Shown in pieces: positions 50,908-60,923 of a stretch of DNA of 64,000 nt (position 1 is the first letter of the stretch; every line of letters starts with the position of its first letter). The stretch is taken from contig JAQWGN010000015.1 in the NCBI GenBank assembly GCA_029238215.1, positions 1-64,000 of the forward strand, given 5' to 3'. Under the pieces are notes generated by a model. The model searched no databases and was not told the origin of the DNA. It saw only the letters and a list, made by a program, of their open reading frames with translations. The stretch comes from Flavobacteriaceae bacterium (GTDB lineage Bacteria; Bacteroidota; Bacteroidia; Flavobacteriales; Flavobacteriaceae). The translations under genes were made by a program, and so were the position numbers.

Positions 50908-52406
50908 AAAGCGTAAAACAATACATCGCCAAAAAATGGGCAAAACGCGCAGTTAAAGAAACTCAAAAATGGGCAAATAATCCCATTGAAATGCAACAAC
51001 AGGTTTTAAAGAAACTTGTGCATAAAGCAAAACACACGGAATTTGGTAAGGATCATGATTTTGAACAAATTAACTCCTATGAGGACTTTTCAGCGCGAGT
51101 TCCAATTAGAGATTATGAAGGGTTACGCCCCTATATAGACAAGGTTGTTGCTGGAGACCCAGACATTTTGTGGCCAAACAAGCCGCTATATTTTTCCAAG
51201 ACTTCAGGAACTACTTCAGGAGTAAAGTATATTCCTATTTCTAAGGAATCGATGCCGACCCATATAAAAGTAGCTCAAAACGCCCTTTTTCATTATATGT
51301 ATCACTCAGGAAATACGACTTTTGTTGATGGCAAAATGATTTTTCTTCAAGGCAGTCCTGTTTTATCCAAAACAAACGGCATTGACACAGGGAGATTATC
51401 GGGGATTGTTGCACATTATATCCCGTCATATCTTCAGCGCAATAGGATGCCTTCTTGGCAGACGAATTGTATTGAAGATTGGGAACAGAAAGTAGACGCA
51501 ATTGTTTCCGAAACAGCCGCTGAAGATATGCGGCTTATAAGCGGGATTCCACCATGGGTAAAAATGTATTTTGAAAGCTTAAAAGCGAAAACAGGAAAGC
51601 CTATTGCTGAGTTGTTTCCTAACTTTTCATTATTTGTTTACGGAGGTGTAAATTATGCCCCATATAGAGGGGCTTTGGAAGAGCTTGTTGGGAAAAAAAT
51701 TGATAGTGTTGAACTGTACCCTGCTTCTGAAGGATTTATTGCATTTCAAGATCAGCTTGAAGGGCCGGGAATGTTGTTGCAACTTGATGCGGGAATTTTT
51801 TATGAGTTTATTGAAGCAGATAGGGTTTTTGAAGAAAACCCACCAAGGATTTCATTAGCAGCTGTAAAGAAAGGTGTGAATTACGCCCTAATCATGAGTA
51901 CTTCTGCAGGCTTATGGGGGTATAATATCGGCGATACGATTCAGTTTGTAAGCCTATCTCCCTATCGTATTATTGTTTCTGGTCGAATTAAACACTTTAT
52001 TTCTGCTTTTGGAGAACATGTCATAGGGAAAGAGGTGGAGCGCGCCATGGAGGATACCTTAGCCCAGCATCAGGCTACTGTTTCCGAATTTTCGGTTGCT
52101 CCTCAAGTAACCCCAAATGAAGGATTGCCACACCATGAATGGTGGGTTGCTTTTGAGCACCAACCAACCAACTTAGCCAGTTTTTCAGCAACACTTGATA
52201 CGGAAATGCGCAAGCAAAACACCTATTACGACGATTTGGTTTCAGGAGGCGTACTTTGCCCTTTGGTTGTAAAGGCACTACCAGCAGACGGCTTTGAAAC
52301 ATACATGAAAAGCGTTGGAAAACTTGGCGGTCAAAACAAAACCCCGCGCCTAACAAACGACAGAAAGATTGCGGACACATTAATTAAATTGTTTCCTAGA
52401 AAATAA
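50904..52406 (+). CDS. GH3-family acyl-adenylating protein
   Basis: 500 residues. A full-length relative of plant GH3 (auxin/jasmonate amido synthetase) proteins: ATP/AMP motif I YFSKTSGTTSGVKYIPISKES, motif II region LYPASEGFIAFQDQ and motif III YNIGDTIQFV, then GRIKHFISAFGEHV. Such proteins activate carboxylic acids and may couple them to amines. The bacterial substrate is unknown. It is co-transcribed with the M23 peptidase and is the last gene before the polysaccharide locus. Confidence 0.88.
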   Translation: MKSVKQYIAKKWAKRAVKETQKWANNPIEMQQQVLKKLVHKAKHTEFGKDHDFEQINSYEDFSARVPIRDYEGLRPYIDKVVAGDPDILWPNKPLYFSKTSGTTSGVKYIPISKESMPTHIKVAQNALFHYMYHSGNTTFVDGKMIFLQGSPVLSKTNGIDTGRLSGIVAHYIPSYLQRNRMPSWQTNCIEDWEQKVDAIVSETAAEDMRLISGIPPWVKMYFESLKAKTGKPIAELFPNFSLFVYGGVNYAPYRGALEELVGKKIDSVELYPASEGFIAFQDQLEGPGMLLQLDAGIFYEFIEADRVFEENPPRISLAAVKKGVNYALIMSTSAGLWGYNIGDTIQFVSLSPYRIIVSGRIKHFISAFGEHVIGKEVERAMEDTLAQHQATVSEFSVAPQVTPNEGLPHHEWWVAFEHQPTNLASFSATLDTEMRKQNTYYDDLVSGGVLCPLVVKALPADGFETYMKSVGKLGGQNKTPRLTNDRKIADTLIKLFPRK

Positions 52407-52464
52407 ATACCTTGCACAATCGTTCTAATTGTACCAAAACCAATTGCACTAATTTAGAAGAACC

Positions 52465-53520
52465 ATGAGCACAGCTACACCAAACAAGCCTGACGAGAAA
52501 GAAGAAATAGACCTTGGGGTATTATTTAATGCTATTGGAAATGGCATTTCTAAACTTTTTAATGTTATATCAAGTACGATACTGTTTATTCTGAACGGTA
52601 TCCTAACCTTCGTCATTTTTGTTCGTAGGCACATCGTTTATTACGCCCTTGCATGTGGATTAGGCTTAGCAATTGGAATAACGGTAGAATTAACCCTACC
52701 TAAAAAATATACAGGAGTCGCCACGGTTCAACCTTATTTTGAAAGTGCGCGCCAATTGTACAGCAACATAAATTATCTTAACGGATTGACTACACAAAAA
52801 GATTCAATTCAGCTTTCCAAATTTTTTGGAATTTCAACCAAAGAGGCAGCCTCACTAAGAAACATTGAAATAACACCCTTTGTTTCCCAAATTAAGAGTA
52901 GACAGGCGTACAACAATTACGTAACCAATCTAGACTCTATTGTTGCTTCTGAAATAACGTTTGAGGACTACGAAAAGCAGCTCGGCATATTTGACAGCAA
53001 AGTACACCTTATAAAGGTTAAAGCAACAGATAAAGAAATTTTCCAATCTCTTTTGGACCCAATTTTAGCTTCTGTTTCGGAACAGGATTATTTTATGCAA
53101 CAACAACAAACAACACTTCAAAATTTAGAATTAAACGATTCTATCACGCAGGTATCGATGGTTCAGACCGACACCTTGCTTAAATTATTTGAAGAGGTTA
53201 GAAAAGTTGAGGCGAATAAAGAGTTTTCAAACGGTACAAATCTTTATATGTCAGACAATTCGGAGGATAATGCGGAAATTGCATTGCTTGAGCGTAAGAT
53301 TACACTCTCCGAACGCCTTGAAGCGGTTAGACAATTAAAACTTGAAGCGATGCGTGTTGTAGATGTTATTGCTCAATTTCCAGAAGTAGGATACGAAGAA
53401 AAGGGACTTTTAAAGAACAAAAAATTTCAAGGGGTTGCCACAGGTTTTGTTCTGTTGAGTTTGTTTTACTTTATTTTATACATCGACCCTTTGATTACTG
53501 CAAGAGATTCTAAGAAATGA
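52465..53520 (+). CDS. Wzz-type polysaccharide chain-length determinant
   Basis: 351 residues. Two membrane helices (about 46-75 with a preceding amphipathic part, and about 318-338) enclose a periplasmic, coiled-coil-rich domain, the topology of Wzz/PCP1 proteins. The TLPKKYTGVATVQPYFES segment just after the first helix is typical. It lacks a kinase domain, so it is PCP1-like. It starts the polysaccharide operon and overlaps rmlB by four bases. Confidence 0.82.
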   Translation: MSTATPNKPDEKEEIDLGVLFNAIGNGISKLFNVISSTILFILNGILTFVIFVRRHIVYYALACGLGLAIGITVELTLPKKYTGVATVQPYFESARQLYSNINYLNGLTTQKDSIQLSKFFGISTKEAASLRNIEITPFVSQIKSRQAYNNYVTNLDSIVASEITFEDYEKQLGIFDSKVHLIKVKATDKEIFQSLLDPILASVSEQDYFMQQQQTTLQNLELNDSITQVSMVQTDTLLKLFEEVRKVEANKEFSNGTNLYMSDNSEDNAEIALLERKITLSERLEAVRQLKLEAMRVVDVIAQFPEVGYEEKGLLKNKKFQGVATGFVLLSLFYFILYIDPLITARDSKK

Positions 53521-54533
53521 ATATTTTAGTTACAGGCGGAGCCGGCTTTATTGGTTCGCATGTAGTCAAACACTTTCTAAAGACAGGAAGGCATCATGTT
53601 TTTAATTTAGATGCGCTTACTTATGCAGGAAACTTAGACAACCTACAAGGCTTAGATCAGCAAGAAAACTATACGTTTATACAGGGCGACATAACAGACT
53701 ATTCGTTTATTAAGGCGCTGTTTTTAAAGCATGCTTTTGACTATGTTATTCACTTGGCAGCAGAGTCTCACGTAGATCGCTCCATTGAAGATCCTTTTAT
53801 TTTTGCCAAAACAAATATCATTGGCACCCTAAATCTTTTACACTGCTTTAAAGAACACCGGGGGCAATTGTTTTATCATGTCAGCACCGACGAGGTTTAT
53901 GGTTCCCTAGGACAAACAGGGCTATTTACAGAGACTTCTCCCTATAAACCGAACTCGCCTTACTCAGCCTCAAAAGCAAGCTCCGATCATTTTGTAAGAG
54001 CGTATGGAGAGACCTATAAGCTTCCAATTGTTATTTCTAACTGCTCCAATAATTATGGACCAAATCAATTTCCCGAAAAGCTGATTCCCGTTTGTATTCA
54101 AGCGATTGTCAATAATGAGAAAATCCCAATTTATGGCGACGGAAACTACACCAGAGATTGGTTGTATGTTGAAGATCACGCCGAGGCAATTCAAACAGTT
54201 TTGGAGCAAGGCAAGGCAGGAGAAACATACAATATTGGCGGATTGAATGAATGGAAAAACATTGATTTGGTTAAGCTTTTGATTCGTGAAACCGACAAAG
54301 CACTTGGCCGATCTGAAGGGAGTTCACTTTCGTTAATTGAATTTGTAAAAGACCGCCCGGGGCATGACAAGCGATACGCCATAGACAACTCAAAAATAAA
54401 ACGTGAACTAGACTGGTCACCAAAACACAGCTTTGAAGCAGGGATTGTAAAAACAATAAACTGGTATCTTAGCAATCAAGCGTGGATAACCGCCATTGAA
54501 GACGGTTCATACAGAAAGATAAAAACACAATGA
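53517..54533 (+). CDS. rmlB: dTDP-glucose 4,6-dehydratase
   Basis: 338 residues, extended SDR. NAD site [15 protein letters not shown], catalytic segment [12 protein letters not shown] and [12 protein letters not shown] (Tyr-x3-Lys). Second step of dTDP-L-rhamnose synthesis. It overlaps rmlA by four bases (ATGA). Confidence 0.96.
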   Translation: MNILVTGGAGFIGSHVVKHFLKTGRHHVFNLDALTYAGNLDNLQGLDQQENYTFIQGDITDYSFIKALFLKHAFDYVIHLAAESHVDRSIEDPFIFAKTNIIGTLNLLHCFKEHRGQLFYHVSTDEVYGSLGQTGLFTETSPYKPNSPYSASKASSDHFVRAYGETYKLPIVISNCSNNYGPNQFPEKLIPVCIQAIVNNEKIPIYGDGNYTRDWLYVEDHAEAIQTVLEQGKAGETYNIGGLNEWKNIDLVKLLIRETDKALGRSEGSSLSLIEFVKDRPGHDKRYAIDNSKIKRELDWSPKHSFEAGIVKTINWYLSNQAWITAIEDGSYRKIKTQ

Positions 54534-55372
54534 AAGGAATTATACTTGCTGGAGGATCAGGCACACGGCTTCACCCGATAACTTTATCGGTAAGCAAACA
54601 GCTTATGCCTGTTTATGACAAGCCAATGATTTATTACCCACTTTCGACCTTAATGAGCGCAGGTATTCGGGATATTTTAATTATATCTACCCCTCAAGAC
54701 CTGCCTCTTTTTGAGCGCCTTTTGGGAGATGGAAGTCAACTAGGCTGTTCATTTTCATATGCGGTTCAGCAAGAACCTAAAGGACTGGCACAAGCATTTT
54801 TAATTGGCGAATCTTTTATTGGAAACGATTCGGTTACGCTAATTTTAGGCGATAATATTTTTTATGGTTCAGGGCTAAGAAGGAAGTTACAAGAAAGCAT
54901 AAACCCTAACGGAGGAACAATATTTGCCTACAGCGTACATGACCCTGAACGCTATGGAGTTGTTACATTTGACAACGATGGAAAAGCAATTTCGTTGGAA
55001 GAAAAGCCAAAGCAACCAAAATCGAATTTTGCAATTCCAGGGATTTATTTTTATGACAATGAGGTTGTTTCAATTGCTAAAAGCATTAGCCCTAGCAAAA
55101 GAGGAGAATTGGAAATAACAGATATTAATAGAGCCTATCTGCAACGAAACAAACTTCAGGTTAAGGTATTGGATCGAGGAACTGCTTGGTTAGATACGGG
55201 CACCTTTTCCTCGTTAATGCAAGCCGCGCAATATGTACAAGTGATGCAAGAAAGACAAGGGCTACGTATTGGCGCCATAGAAGATGTTGCGCTGCAAATG
55301 GGATATATTGACGAAAAGCAACATGATGAAGCTGTTAGCCCATTTATTAAAAGCGGCTACGCAAAAAGATAA
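54530..55372 (+). CDS. rmlA: Glucose-1-phosphate thymidylyltransferase
   Basis: 280 residues. The nucleotidyltransferase motif [20 protein letters not shown] and the [19 protein letters not shown] and [10 protein letters not shown] segments are diagnostic. First step of dTDP-rhamnose synthesis. Only two bases separate it from rmlC. Confidence 0.96.
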   Translation: MKGIILAGGSGTRLHPITLSVSKQLMPVYDKPMIYYPLSTLMSAGIRDILIISTPQDLPLFERLLGDGSQLGCSFSYAVQQEPKGLAQAFLIGESFIGNDSVTLILGDNIFYGSGLRRKLQESINPNGGTIFAYSVHDPERYGVVTFDNDGKAISLEEKPKQPKSNFAIPGIYFYDNEVVSIAKSISPSKRGELEITDINRAYLQRNKLQVKVLDRGTAWLDTGTFSSLMQAAQYVQVMQERQGLRIGAIEDVALQMGYIDEKQHDEAVSPFIKSGYAKR

Positions 55373-55374
55373 GG

Positions 55375-55914
55375 ATGCAAATAAAAGAGACCATACTTAA
55401 AGATTGCTTTGTGATAACACCGGATGTTCACAAGGATGGACGTGGTTACTTTATGGAAACCTACCGCCAATCATGGACGGATGCATTAGGCGAACTTACA
55501 GATGAGTTTGTTCAAGACAATCAGTCGCTTTCTCATTACGGAACTATAAGAGGACTACATATTCAAACTGGCGAACATGCCCAAGCCAAATTGGTTCGTG
55601 TAGTTTCAGGTAAAATTTTAGATGTTGCAGTAGATCTTCGGAAAGAGTCTTTAACTTTTGGCGAACACATTTCTGTAGAGCTTTCTGCTGAAAACAACCG
55701 GCAGCTTTGGATTCCTAAAGGCTTCGCACACGGATTTTCTGTACTCTCTACAGAGGCGGTTGTATGCTATAAGTGCGATGCCTATTACAACAAAGAATCC
55801 GAGTCGGGGATTCACCCTCTTGACCCTACGTTAGCAATCGATTGGCAGTTACCAATAGAGGCACACCGGATTTCTGAAAAGGATTTAGTACTGAGCAACT
55901 TTAACAAAAACTAA
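55375..55914 (+). CDS. rmlC: dTDP-4-dehydrorhamnose 3,5-epimerase
   Basis: 179 residues, cupin fold. GRGYFMETYRQ, the catalytic His region SHYGTIRGLHIQ and WIPKGFAHGFSVL are present. Third rhamnose step. rmlD follows after two bases. Confidence 0.94.
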   Translation: MQIKETILKDCFVITPDVHKDGRGYFMETYRQSWTDALGELTDEFVQDNQSLSHYGTIRGLHIQTGEHAQAKLVRVVSGKILDVAVDLRKESLTFGEHISVELSAENNRQLWIPKGFAHGFSVLSTEAVVCYKCDAYYNKESESGIHPLDPTLAIDWQLPIEAHRISEKDLVLSNFNKN

Positions 55915-55916
55915 GG

Positions 55917-56759
55917 ATGAAAAAGATTTTAGTTACAGGGGCAAATGGCCAGTTGGGGCTTTCCATTAAGGCAGTGGGAAAAAATTACCCGAGTATGATT
56001 TTTACATTTACGGATGTTGAAGATTTAGACATTACAAACAGCAAAGAAGTAATATCTTTTTTTGAAAACAATAAATTTGATTATTGTGTCAATTGCGCTG
56101 CATATACCGCGGTTGATAAAGCAGAGGAGGATGTTGAGAATGCGTTTTCAATTAATGCCACAGCGGTTAAGAACCTTTCTATAGCATGTAAAAATTCTAA
56201 CGTTGTTTTAATCCACGTATCAACAGATTTTGTTTTTGATGGTTTGAAAAAAACTCCTTATTCTGAAGAGGATTTGCCAAATCCACTAAGTGTTTATGGG
56301 TCATCAAAATTAAAAGGAGAACAATTTATCCAAGATATTTTAGACAGTTATTTTATTGTACGAACTTCTTGGCTTTATTCTGAATATGGAAACAACTTTG
56401 TCAAAACAATGCTGCGCTTATCAGAAACATATAAAGAAATTAATGTTGTTGATGATCAAATAGGATCACCAACTTACGCAGGAGACTTGGCTGAATTCAT
56501 AATATCAGTAATTTCATTAGAATCAGAATTATATGGCGTCTATCATTTTTCTAACGAAGGGAACATAAGCTGGTATGACTTTGCAGTTGAGATATTTGAA
56601 AAAAGCCAAAGACAGATAAAGGTGAATCCAATAGAATCAACGTCATATCCCACAGCAGCAAAACGTCCAGCCTATAGTGTTTTGGGCACAACGAAAGCAA
56701 AAAAATTAGGTCAAATAAAAATTAAAAACTGGAAGGAAAGCCTATCCATGTTTAATTAA
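55917..56759 (+). CDS. rmlD: dTDP-4-dehydrorhamnose reductase
   Basis: 280 residues. NAD(P) site LVTGANGQLGLSIKA, YGSSKLKGEQF (Tyr-x3-Lys), RTSWLYSEYGNNFVKTM and a terminal substrate region TAAKRPAYSVLG. Final step to dTDP-L-rhamnose. From here on the DNA is visibly more AT-rich than in rmlA-C, so the boundary between conserved and variable part of the locus may lie here. Confidence 0.93.
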   Translation: MKKILVTGANGQLGLSIKAVGKNYPSMIFTFTDVEDLDITNSKEVISFFENNKFDYCVNCAAYTAVDKAEEDVENAFSINATAVKNLSIACKNSNVVLIHVSTDFVFDGLKKTPYSEEDLPNPLSVYGSSKLKGEQFIQDILDSYFIVRTSWLYSEYGNNFVKTMLRLSETYKEINVVDDQIGSPTYAGDLAEFIISVISLESELYGVYHFSNEGNISWYDFAVEIFEKSQRQIKVNPIESTSYPTAAKRPAYSVLGTTKAKKLGQIKIKNWKESLSMFN

Positions 56760-56786
56760 GCATACTATAGGTTACAACTGGAGCTA

Positions 56787-57911
56787 ATGAAAAGTAGTAG
56801 TTTGTCTAAAATAGCAATTATAAGAGGATTCACCTCTTTCCAGTCAATTACTAATTATAATTCACAAGAATTGGGACTTGCTAGAGCGCTCTTAAAAAGA
56901 GGAGTTCAAACAGATATCTTTTACGCTTCAAAAGACAGTAAGGCTACGTCAATTCAAATAGATCAAGGACTTAATGTTAATTATTTACCGGTAATTAACA
57001 TTGTTGGACATCAAGGAATAATGCTAGGGTTAAACAAGATTATCAAACAAAAAAAATATGATTTAGTCCAAGTCACAGAAGAAAGTTCTATTATTTCTTT
57101 TTTTGCAGCAGTATGCGCAAAAAAATATTCCATCCCCGTCATATTATCGCAAGGAATGTATGAGAGTCATAAAGGTTTTTTTGCGTCAATTTTGCAAAAA
57201 AGCTACAATTTTATTTTTACTGCGCCCTTTAGAAAGAGTGTAACGTCATCAATTGCCAAAACACAAATGGCTAAGGAATACTTAAACTCAAAAAATTTTA
57301 AAAATGTTGAAGTTTTACCGATAGGTTTGTCTACACACAATTTCAATATCCTAGATGAAAATAAAATTTCTAAACCTTCAAAAAAGGTAGTGCTTTATAT
57401 TGGTAAACTTGAGAACAGGCGAAATCCTCTTTTTATACTAGAGTTGGCGAAAAGGTACCTTGATAATAGCAATGTGTTGTTTCTATGTATAGGAAGTGGT
57501 CCTATGGCCAAAGAAGTTATTGAGAATAAGCCAAAAAACGTACAAGTCATTGAAAACGTACTACAAAAGGAGATAAAAAACTATTATTCTATGGCAGACG
57601 TTTTTATTTTGCCAACAGATTATGAAATTTTTGGAATGGTTTATTTAGAAAGCATTTATTTTGGGGTGCCAATAGTAACCACGATAAATGCCGGATCTCA
57701 GGATATTTTGAAAAACAAGACATACTCTTTTTTAGAAAAATCTCTAGACAGCAAACGGTGGATGCAAAAAATCGATAAATTTTTGTTTGATGAAGAGTTA
57801 ATAAAAAAGGTTAAAAGAGATCTGTCAAAAGACAAGCTCACAGTTACTTGGGAGAGTCTAGTCGACGACTACATAAGAGCTTATAAGAAATCATTAAAAC
57901 GAAATCATTGA
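56787..57911 (+). CDS. Glycosyltransferase, GT4-like
   Basis: 374 residues. The N-terminal Rossmann domain is divergent (TNYNSQELGLARALLKRG), and the C-terminal nucleotide-sugar domain has LYIGKLENRRNPLFILELAK and the EX7E-like PTDYEIFGMVYLESIYFGVP. Probably adds a sugar to the lipid-linked repeat unit; donor not predictable. Its TGA overlaps the TTG start of the flippase. Confidence 0.85.
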   Translation: MKSSSLSKIAIIRGFTSFQSITNYNSQELGLARALLKRGVQTDIFYASKDSKATSIQIDQGLNVNYLPVINIVGHQGIMLGLNKIIKQKKYDLVQVTEESSIISFFAAVCAKKYSIPVILSQGMYESHKGFFASILQKSYNFIFTAPFRKSVTSSIAKTQMAKEYLNSKNFKNVEVLPIGLSTHNFNILDENKISKPSKKVVLYIGKLENRRNPLFILELAKRYLDNSNVLFLCIGSGPMAKEVIENKPKNVQVIENVLQKEIKNYYSMADVFILPTDYEIFGMVYLESIYFGVPIVTTINAGSQDILKNKTYSFLEKSLDSKRWMQKIDKFLFDEELIKKVKRDLSKDKLTVTWESLVDDYIRAYKKSLKRNH

Positions 57912-59068
57912 AATTTAACTTTACAAGTGCATTTTCTGAGTTAGTTTCAAAAGGCTTTAATTTTTTAACAATATTGATATTGATAAAAATAGTTTCTGCC
58001 GAAAATTATGGTGTTTATTCTTATGCAATATCGATAGCTAGTGTAGCGATAATTTTTTCTGACTTGGGCTTTTCATGGTACGCATTTAACGATTCTTTGA
58101 ACACTAAATCGAATATTGTATTAAATAAAATAATTTCCTTTAAGGCAATTTTTTCTAGTGTAGTAGTTTTTTTAGCGCCATTAATATTTGTGCGCACTTA
58201 TGAACTATTCATTCTTTTTTTCTTGGTTTTAGCCTCTTTGTCTATTACGTCATTTAATAGAAACATATTGATGATTCACCGGGCCAAAATGAACATTTTT
58301 GAAGACAATATCCTCATCCTTTTCGAACCAACGCTTCGATTAGCTCTAATGGTTGTTTTATGGAGTTTTTTCAATGACGTGTCTATTTCAATAATATGCA
58401 TGGGATTTTTGGGCATAGGTGTTTTAAGCTTAAGCATTAATTATTTTATAAGCAGCAAGTTGCTTTTAAAATTTCAAACTCTTAACAGAAGAGAAATAAT
58501 AGAGCTGCTTAAAAAGACTTCCCCGTTCTTTTTTTATTATCTATTCCATGTTTCTATAGTTAGAATAGATATAATTTTTTTAGAAAAGTTTGCAAACTAT
58601 CAAAGTGTTGCGCAGTACAGCGCTTCTTTTACAATATTATTGACTATAGTAATGGTTTTCAACGCAACAATATCCTCTAACTTTTTGAAGTCTATTAAGC
58701 TTACATTTTTTAAGGTGGGACAATTTATTTTATTGGCTTCAATTCCTACAATTATATGCACACGTTTATTTTCAGCAGACATATTCGGCTTATTGTTTCC
58801 AGAAGCATACTCATCTTCCAGCCAAATTATTAATAACTTAATTCTTTCTATTCCATTTACAACTGCAACGTTTTGGTTTACAATTAGAAACAATTTTCTC
58901 AAAAGACAAAATATAAACGTGGTCGTTTATTTCATTTCGTTTGTTTTAAAACTAGCTTTTTTGCTTTATTACAAACCAAATGATCCTCTTATTTTTTCTA
59001 AATTATATATTGGCTTTGAGGTAATTACCCTAATTTTAATGCTTGTCATAGTAAAGTTCAAAAAATGA
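57908..59068 (+). CDS. wzx: Wzx-type repeat-unit flippase
   Basis: 386 residues with about ten to twelve hydrophobic segments spread through the length and the N-terminal pattern FTSAFSELVSKGFNFLTILI and ENYGVYSYAISIASVAIIFSDLG of PST-family oligosaccharide flippases. It should move the lipid-linked repeat unit across the inner membrane. The start is TTG at 57908; no ATG lies near the N-terminus. Very AT-rich. Confidence 0.85.
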   Translation: MKFNFTSAFSELVSKGFNFLTILILIKIVSAENYGVYSYAISIASVAIIFSDLGFSWYAFNDSLNTKSNIVLNKIISFKAIFSSVVVFLAPLIFVRTYELFILFFLVLASLSITSFNRNILMIHRAKMNIFEDNILILFEPTLRLALMVVLWSFFNDVSISIICMGFLGIGVLSLSINYFISSKLLLKFQTLNRREIIELLKKTSPFFFYYLFHVSIVRIDIIFLEKFANYQSVAQYSASFTILLTIVMVFNATISSNFLKSIKLTFFKVGQFILLASIPTIICTRLFSADIFGLLFPEAYSSSSQIINNLILSIPFTTATFWFTIRNNFLKRQNINVVVYFISFVLKLAFLLYYKPNDPLIFSKLYIGFEVITLILMLVIVKFKK

Positions 59069-60240
59069 AGATTCTACAGGTAAACAAATTTTTAAAACCG
59101 GTAGGCGGAGCCGAAACATATATGTTTTCTTTGGCTAACGCACTGAAGGAACTGGATCACGAGGTCGAATTTTGGGGGATGTATGACGAAGACAATAGCG
59201 TTGATGATACATACAACACTTTTGTTAGAAACATTAAGCTCAATGGCAAAAAACCAATGGTTAATTATATAAATGAAGCATTCAACTTAATTTATTCATT
59301 CAAGAATAAAAATAAGTTTAAAAAAATAATATCTCTATTTCAGCCAGACGTTATTCACGTACATAATTTTAACTATCAGCTCACCCCATCATTTCTTAGC
59401 GAGGCTAATAAAGCAGGTATACGTGTGATCCACACAATTCATGATTCACAATTAGTTTGTCCAAATCACCAGCTTTATATTCCACACAAAAATGAGATAT
59501 GTTATAAATGTATTGGCGGCAAGTATCAAAACGCTGTCTATAATAAATGCATAAAAAAATCATATGCTAAGAGCGCATTGGGGATGTTGGAATCTTACAT
59601 TCATCATAACATATTAAACACCTACAATAAATACTTTAACACGTTAATTAGCCCGAGCAATTTCTATAAAAAAATTGTTCAAACAAATATAAAAAAGGAA
59701 ATAATTAGGCAACCAAATTTTATTCATTTTGATAACCCTGTTCAACAAGAAAGAGATAATTATGTGCTATATTTTGGGAGAATTTCAAGCGAAAAGGGTG
59801 TTGAGAGGCTACTTAAGATTTTCAAGAAGTTAGATTATAAACTAATTTTGGTTGGAAAAGGAGATATCAAAATTGAGTCTAATAACAACATTGAATATTT
59901 AGGACCAAAATATGGGCAAGAATTAATATCGTTAATTAAAAAAGCTAAGTTTACTATTCACCCTTCAATATGGCATGATAATTTCCCTATGTCTATTTTG
60001 GAGTCTTTAGCGCAAGGAACTCCGGTTATCGCGTCAAACCATTCCGGGTTTCTTGAAACTATCAATAAGACTAACGGATATTTATTAGATTTTGATGGAG
60101 TTAATATTGTAGAAAAAATGAATACAATATTATCAACGAATGATTATTTAGACGTGAATCGAATTGCGCTAGATGCAAGAAAAAAATACGGTAAGGACGA
60201 TCATGTTAAGGAAATTATAAATATTTATAAACGCTCATGA
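59065..60240 (+). CDS. Glycosyltransferase, GT4 with cysteine-rich insert
   Basis: 391 residues. GGAETYMFSLANALKELDHEV is the GT4 N-terminal motif; HVHNFNYQLTPSFLSEA follows. A cysteine-containing insertion (CPNHQLY, ICYKCIGGK, NKCIKK) is seen in a subset of bacterial GT4 enzymes. The C-terminal domain has LYFGRISSEKGVERLLKIF and HPSIWHDNFPMSILESLAQG (EX7E). Overlaps the flippase by four bases. Confidence 0.88.
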   Translation: MKILQVNKFLKPVGGAETYMFSLANALKELDHEVEFWGMYDEDNSVDDTYNTFVRNIKLNGKKPMVNYINEAFNLIYSFKNKNKFKKIISLFQPDVIHVHNFNYQLTPSFLSEANKAGIRVIHTIHDSQLVCPNHQLYIPHKNEICYKCIGGKYQNAVYNKCIKKSYAKSALGMLESYIHHNILNTYNKYFNTLISPSNFYKKIVQTNIKKEIIRQPNFIHFDNPVQQERDNYVLYFGRISSEKGVERLLKIFKKLDYKLILVGKGDIKIESNNNIEYLGPKYGQELISLIKKAKFTIHPSIWHDNFPMSILESLAQGTPVIASNHSGFLETINKTNGYLLDFDGVNIVEKMNTILSTNDYLDVNRIALDARKKYGKDDHVKEIINIYKRS

Positions 60241-60923
60241 TTAATAAACTTATTTCTAATCTTAAAGGGGAAAAATATGAAGGAAATTACAAGTTCAATT
60301 TCCTAGAAATAACAGTTGTTTTATTTTCTAAGGCCATTGAACTTATTCGAGGCTTTTATATTAAAATTTTTCTTTCGAAGGCGGGATTAATTTTTGCGAA
60401 AAGAGGAGCTAGGGTCACCCATGGAAAAAAGATTAGATGTGGTAAAAACTTAAGTCTCGGGAGGTTCTCTCATATTAATGCCTTAAGTCAAGGAGGTGTT
60501 GAAATTGGAGATAATTTTTCTGTTGGGGATTTTTCCACGATTGAGTGCACGGGGATTTACAGAGCAGTAGGGGAAAGCCTTAAAATAGGAGATAATGTTG
60601 GGATTAATAGTTATTGTTTTATTGGAGTAAGAGGTGAAGTAGTCATAGGAAATAATGTAATTTTTGGACCTAGGGTAACAATCCTTTCAGAACAGCACAA
60701 CTATACCAATATAGATAAGATAATTAAACAACAAGGGGAAAAACGGTATAAAACGGTAATAGAAGACAATGTTTGGATAGGTGCAGGAGTTACAATTATG
60801 CCAGGCGTTACAATCAAAAGCGGTACAGTTGTTGGTGCAGGCGCAGTTGTTACAAGAGACACTGAATCAAACGCTGTTGTAATAGGAGTTCCAGCAAAAA
60901 AAATAAAAAGCCGGAATGATTAA
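60237..60923 (+). CDS. Left-handed beta-helix acyltransferase
   Basis: 228 residues. Hexapeptide repeats of the form [I/V]GxxVx (IKIGDNVGINSYCFIGV, VVIGNNVIFGPRVTIL, VWIGAGVTIMPGVTIKSGTV) and a terminal VIGVPAKKIK give the trimeric LbetaH fold of O-acetyltransferases. It probably O-acetylates the repeat unit. Overlaps its neighbours by four and eight bases. Confidence 0.87.
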   Translation: MINKLISNLKGEKYEGNYKFNFLEITVVLFSKAIELIRGFYIKIFLSKAGLIFAKRGARVTHGKKIRCGKNLSLGRFSHINALSQGGVEIGDNFSVGDFSTIECTGIYRAVGESLKIGDNVGINSYCFIGVRGEVVIGNNVIFGPRVTILSEQHNYTNIDKIIKQQGEKRYKTVIEDNVWIGAGVTIMPGVTIKSGTVVGAGAVVTRDTESNAVVIGVPAKKIKSRND

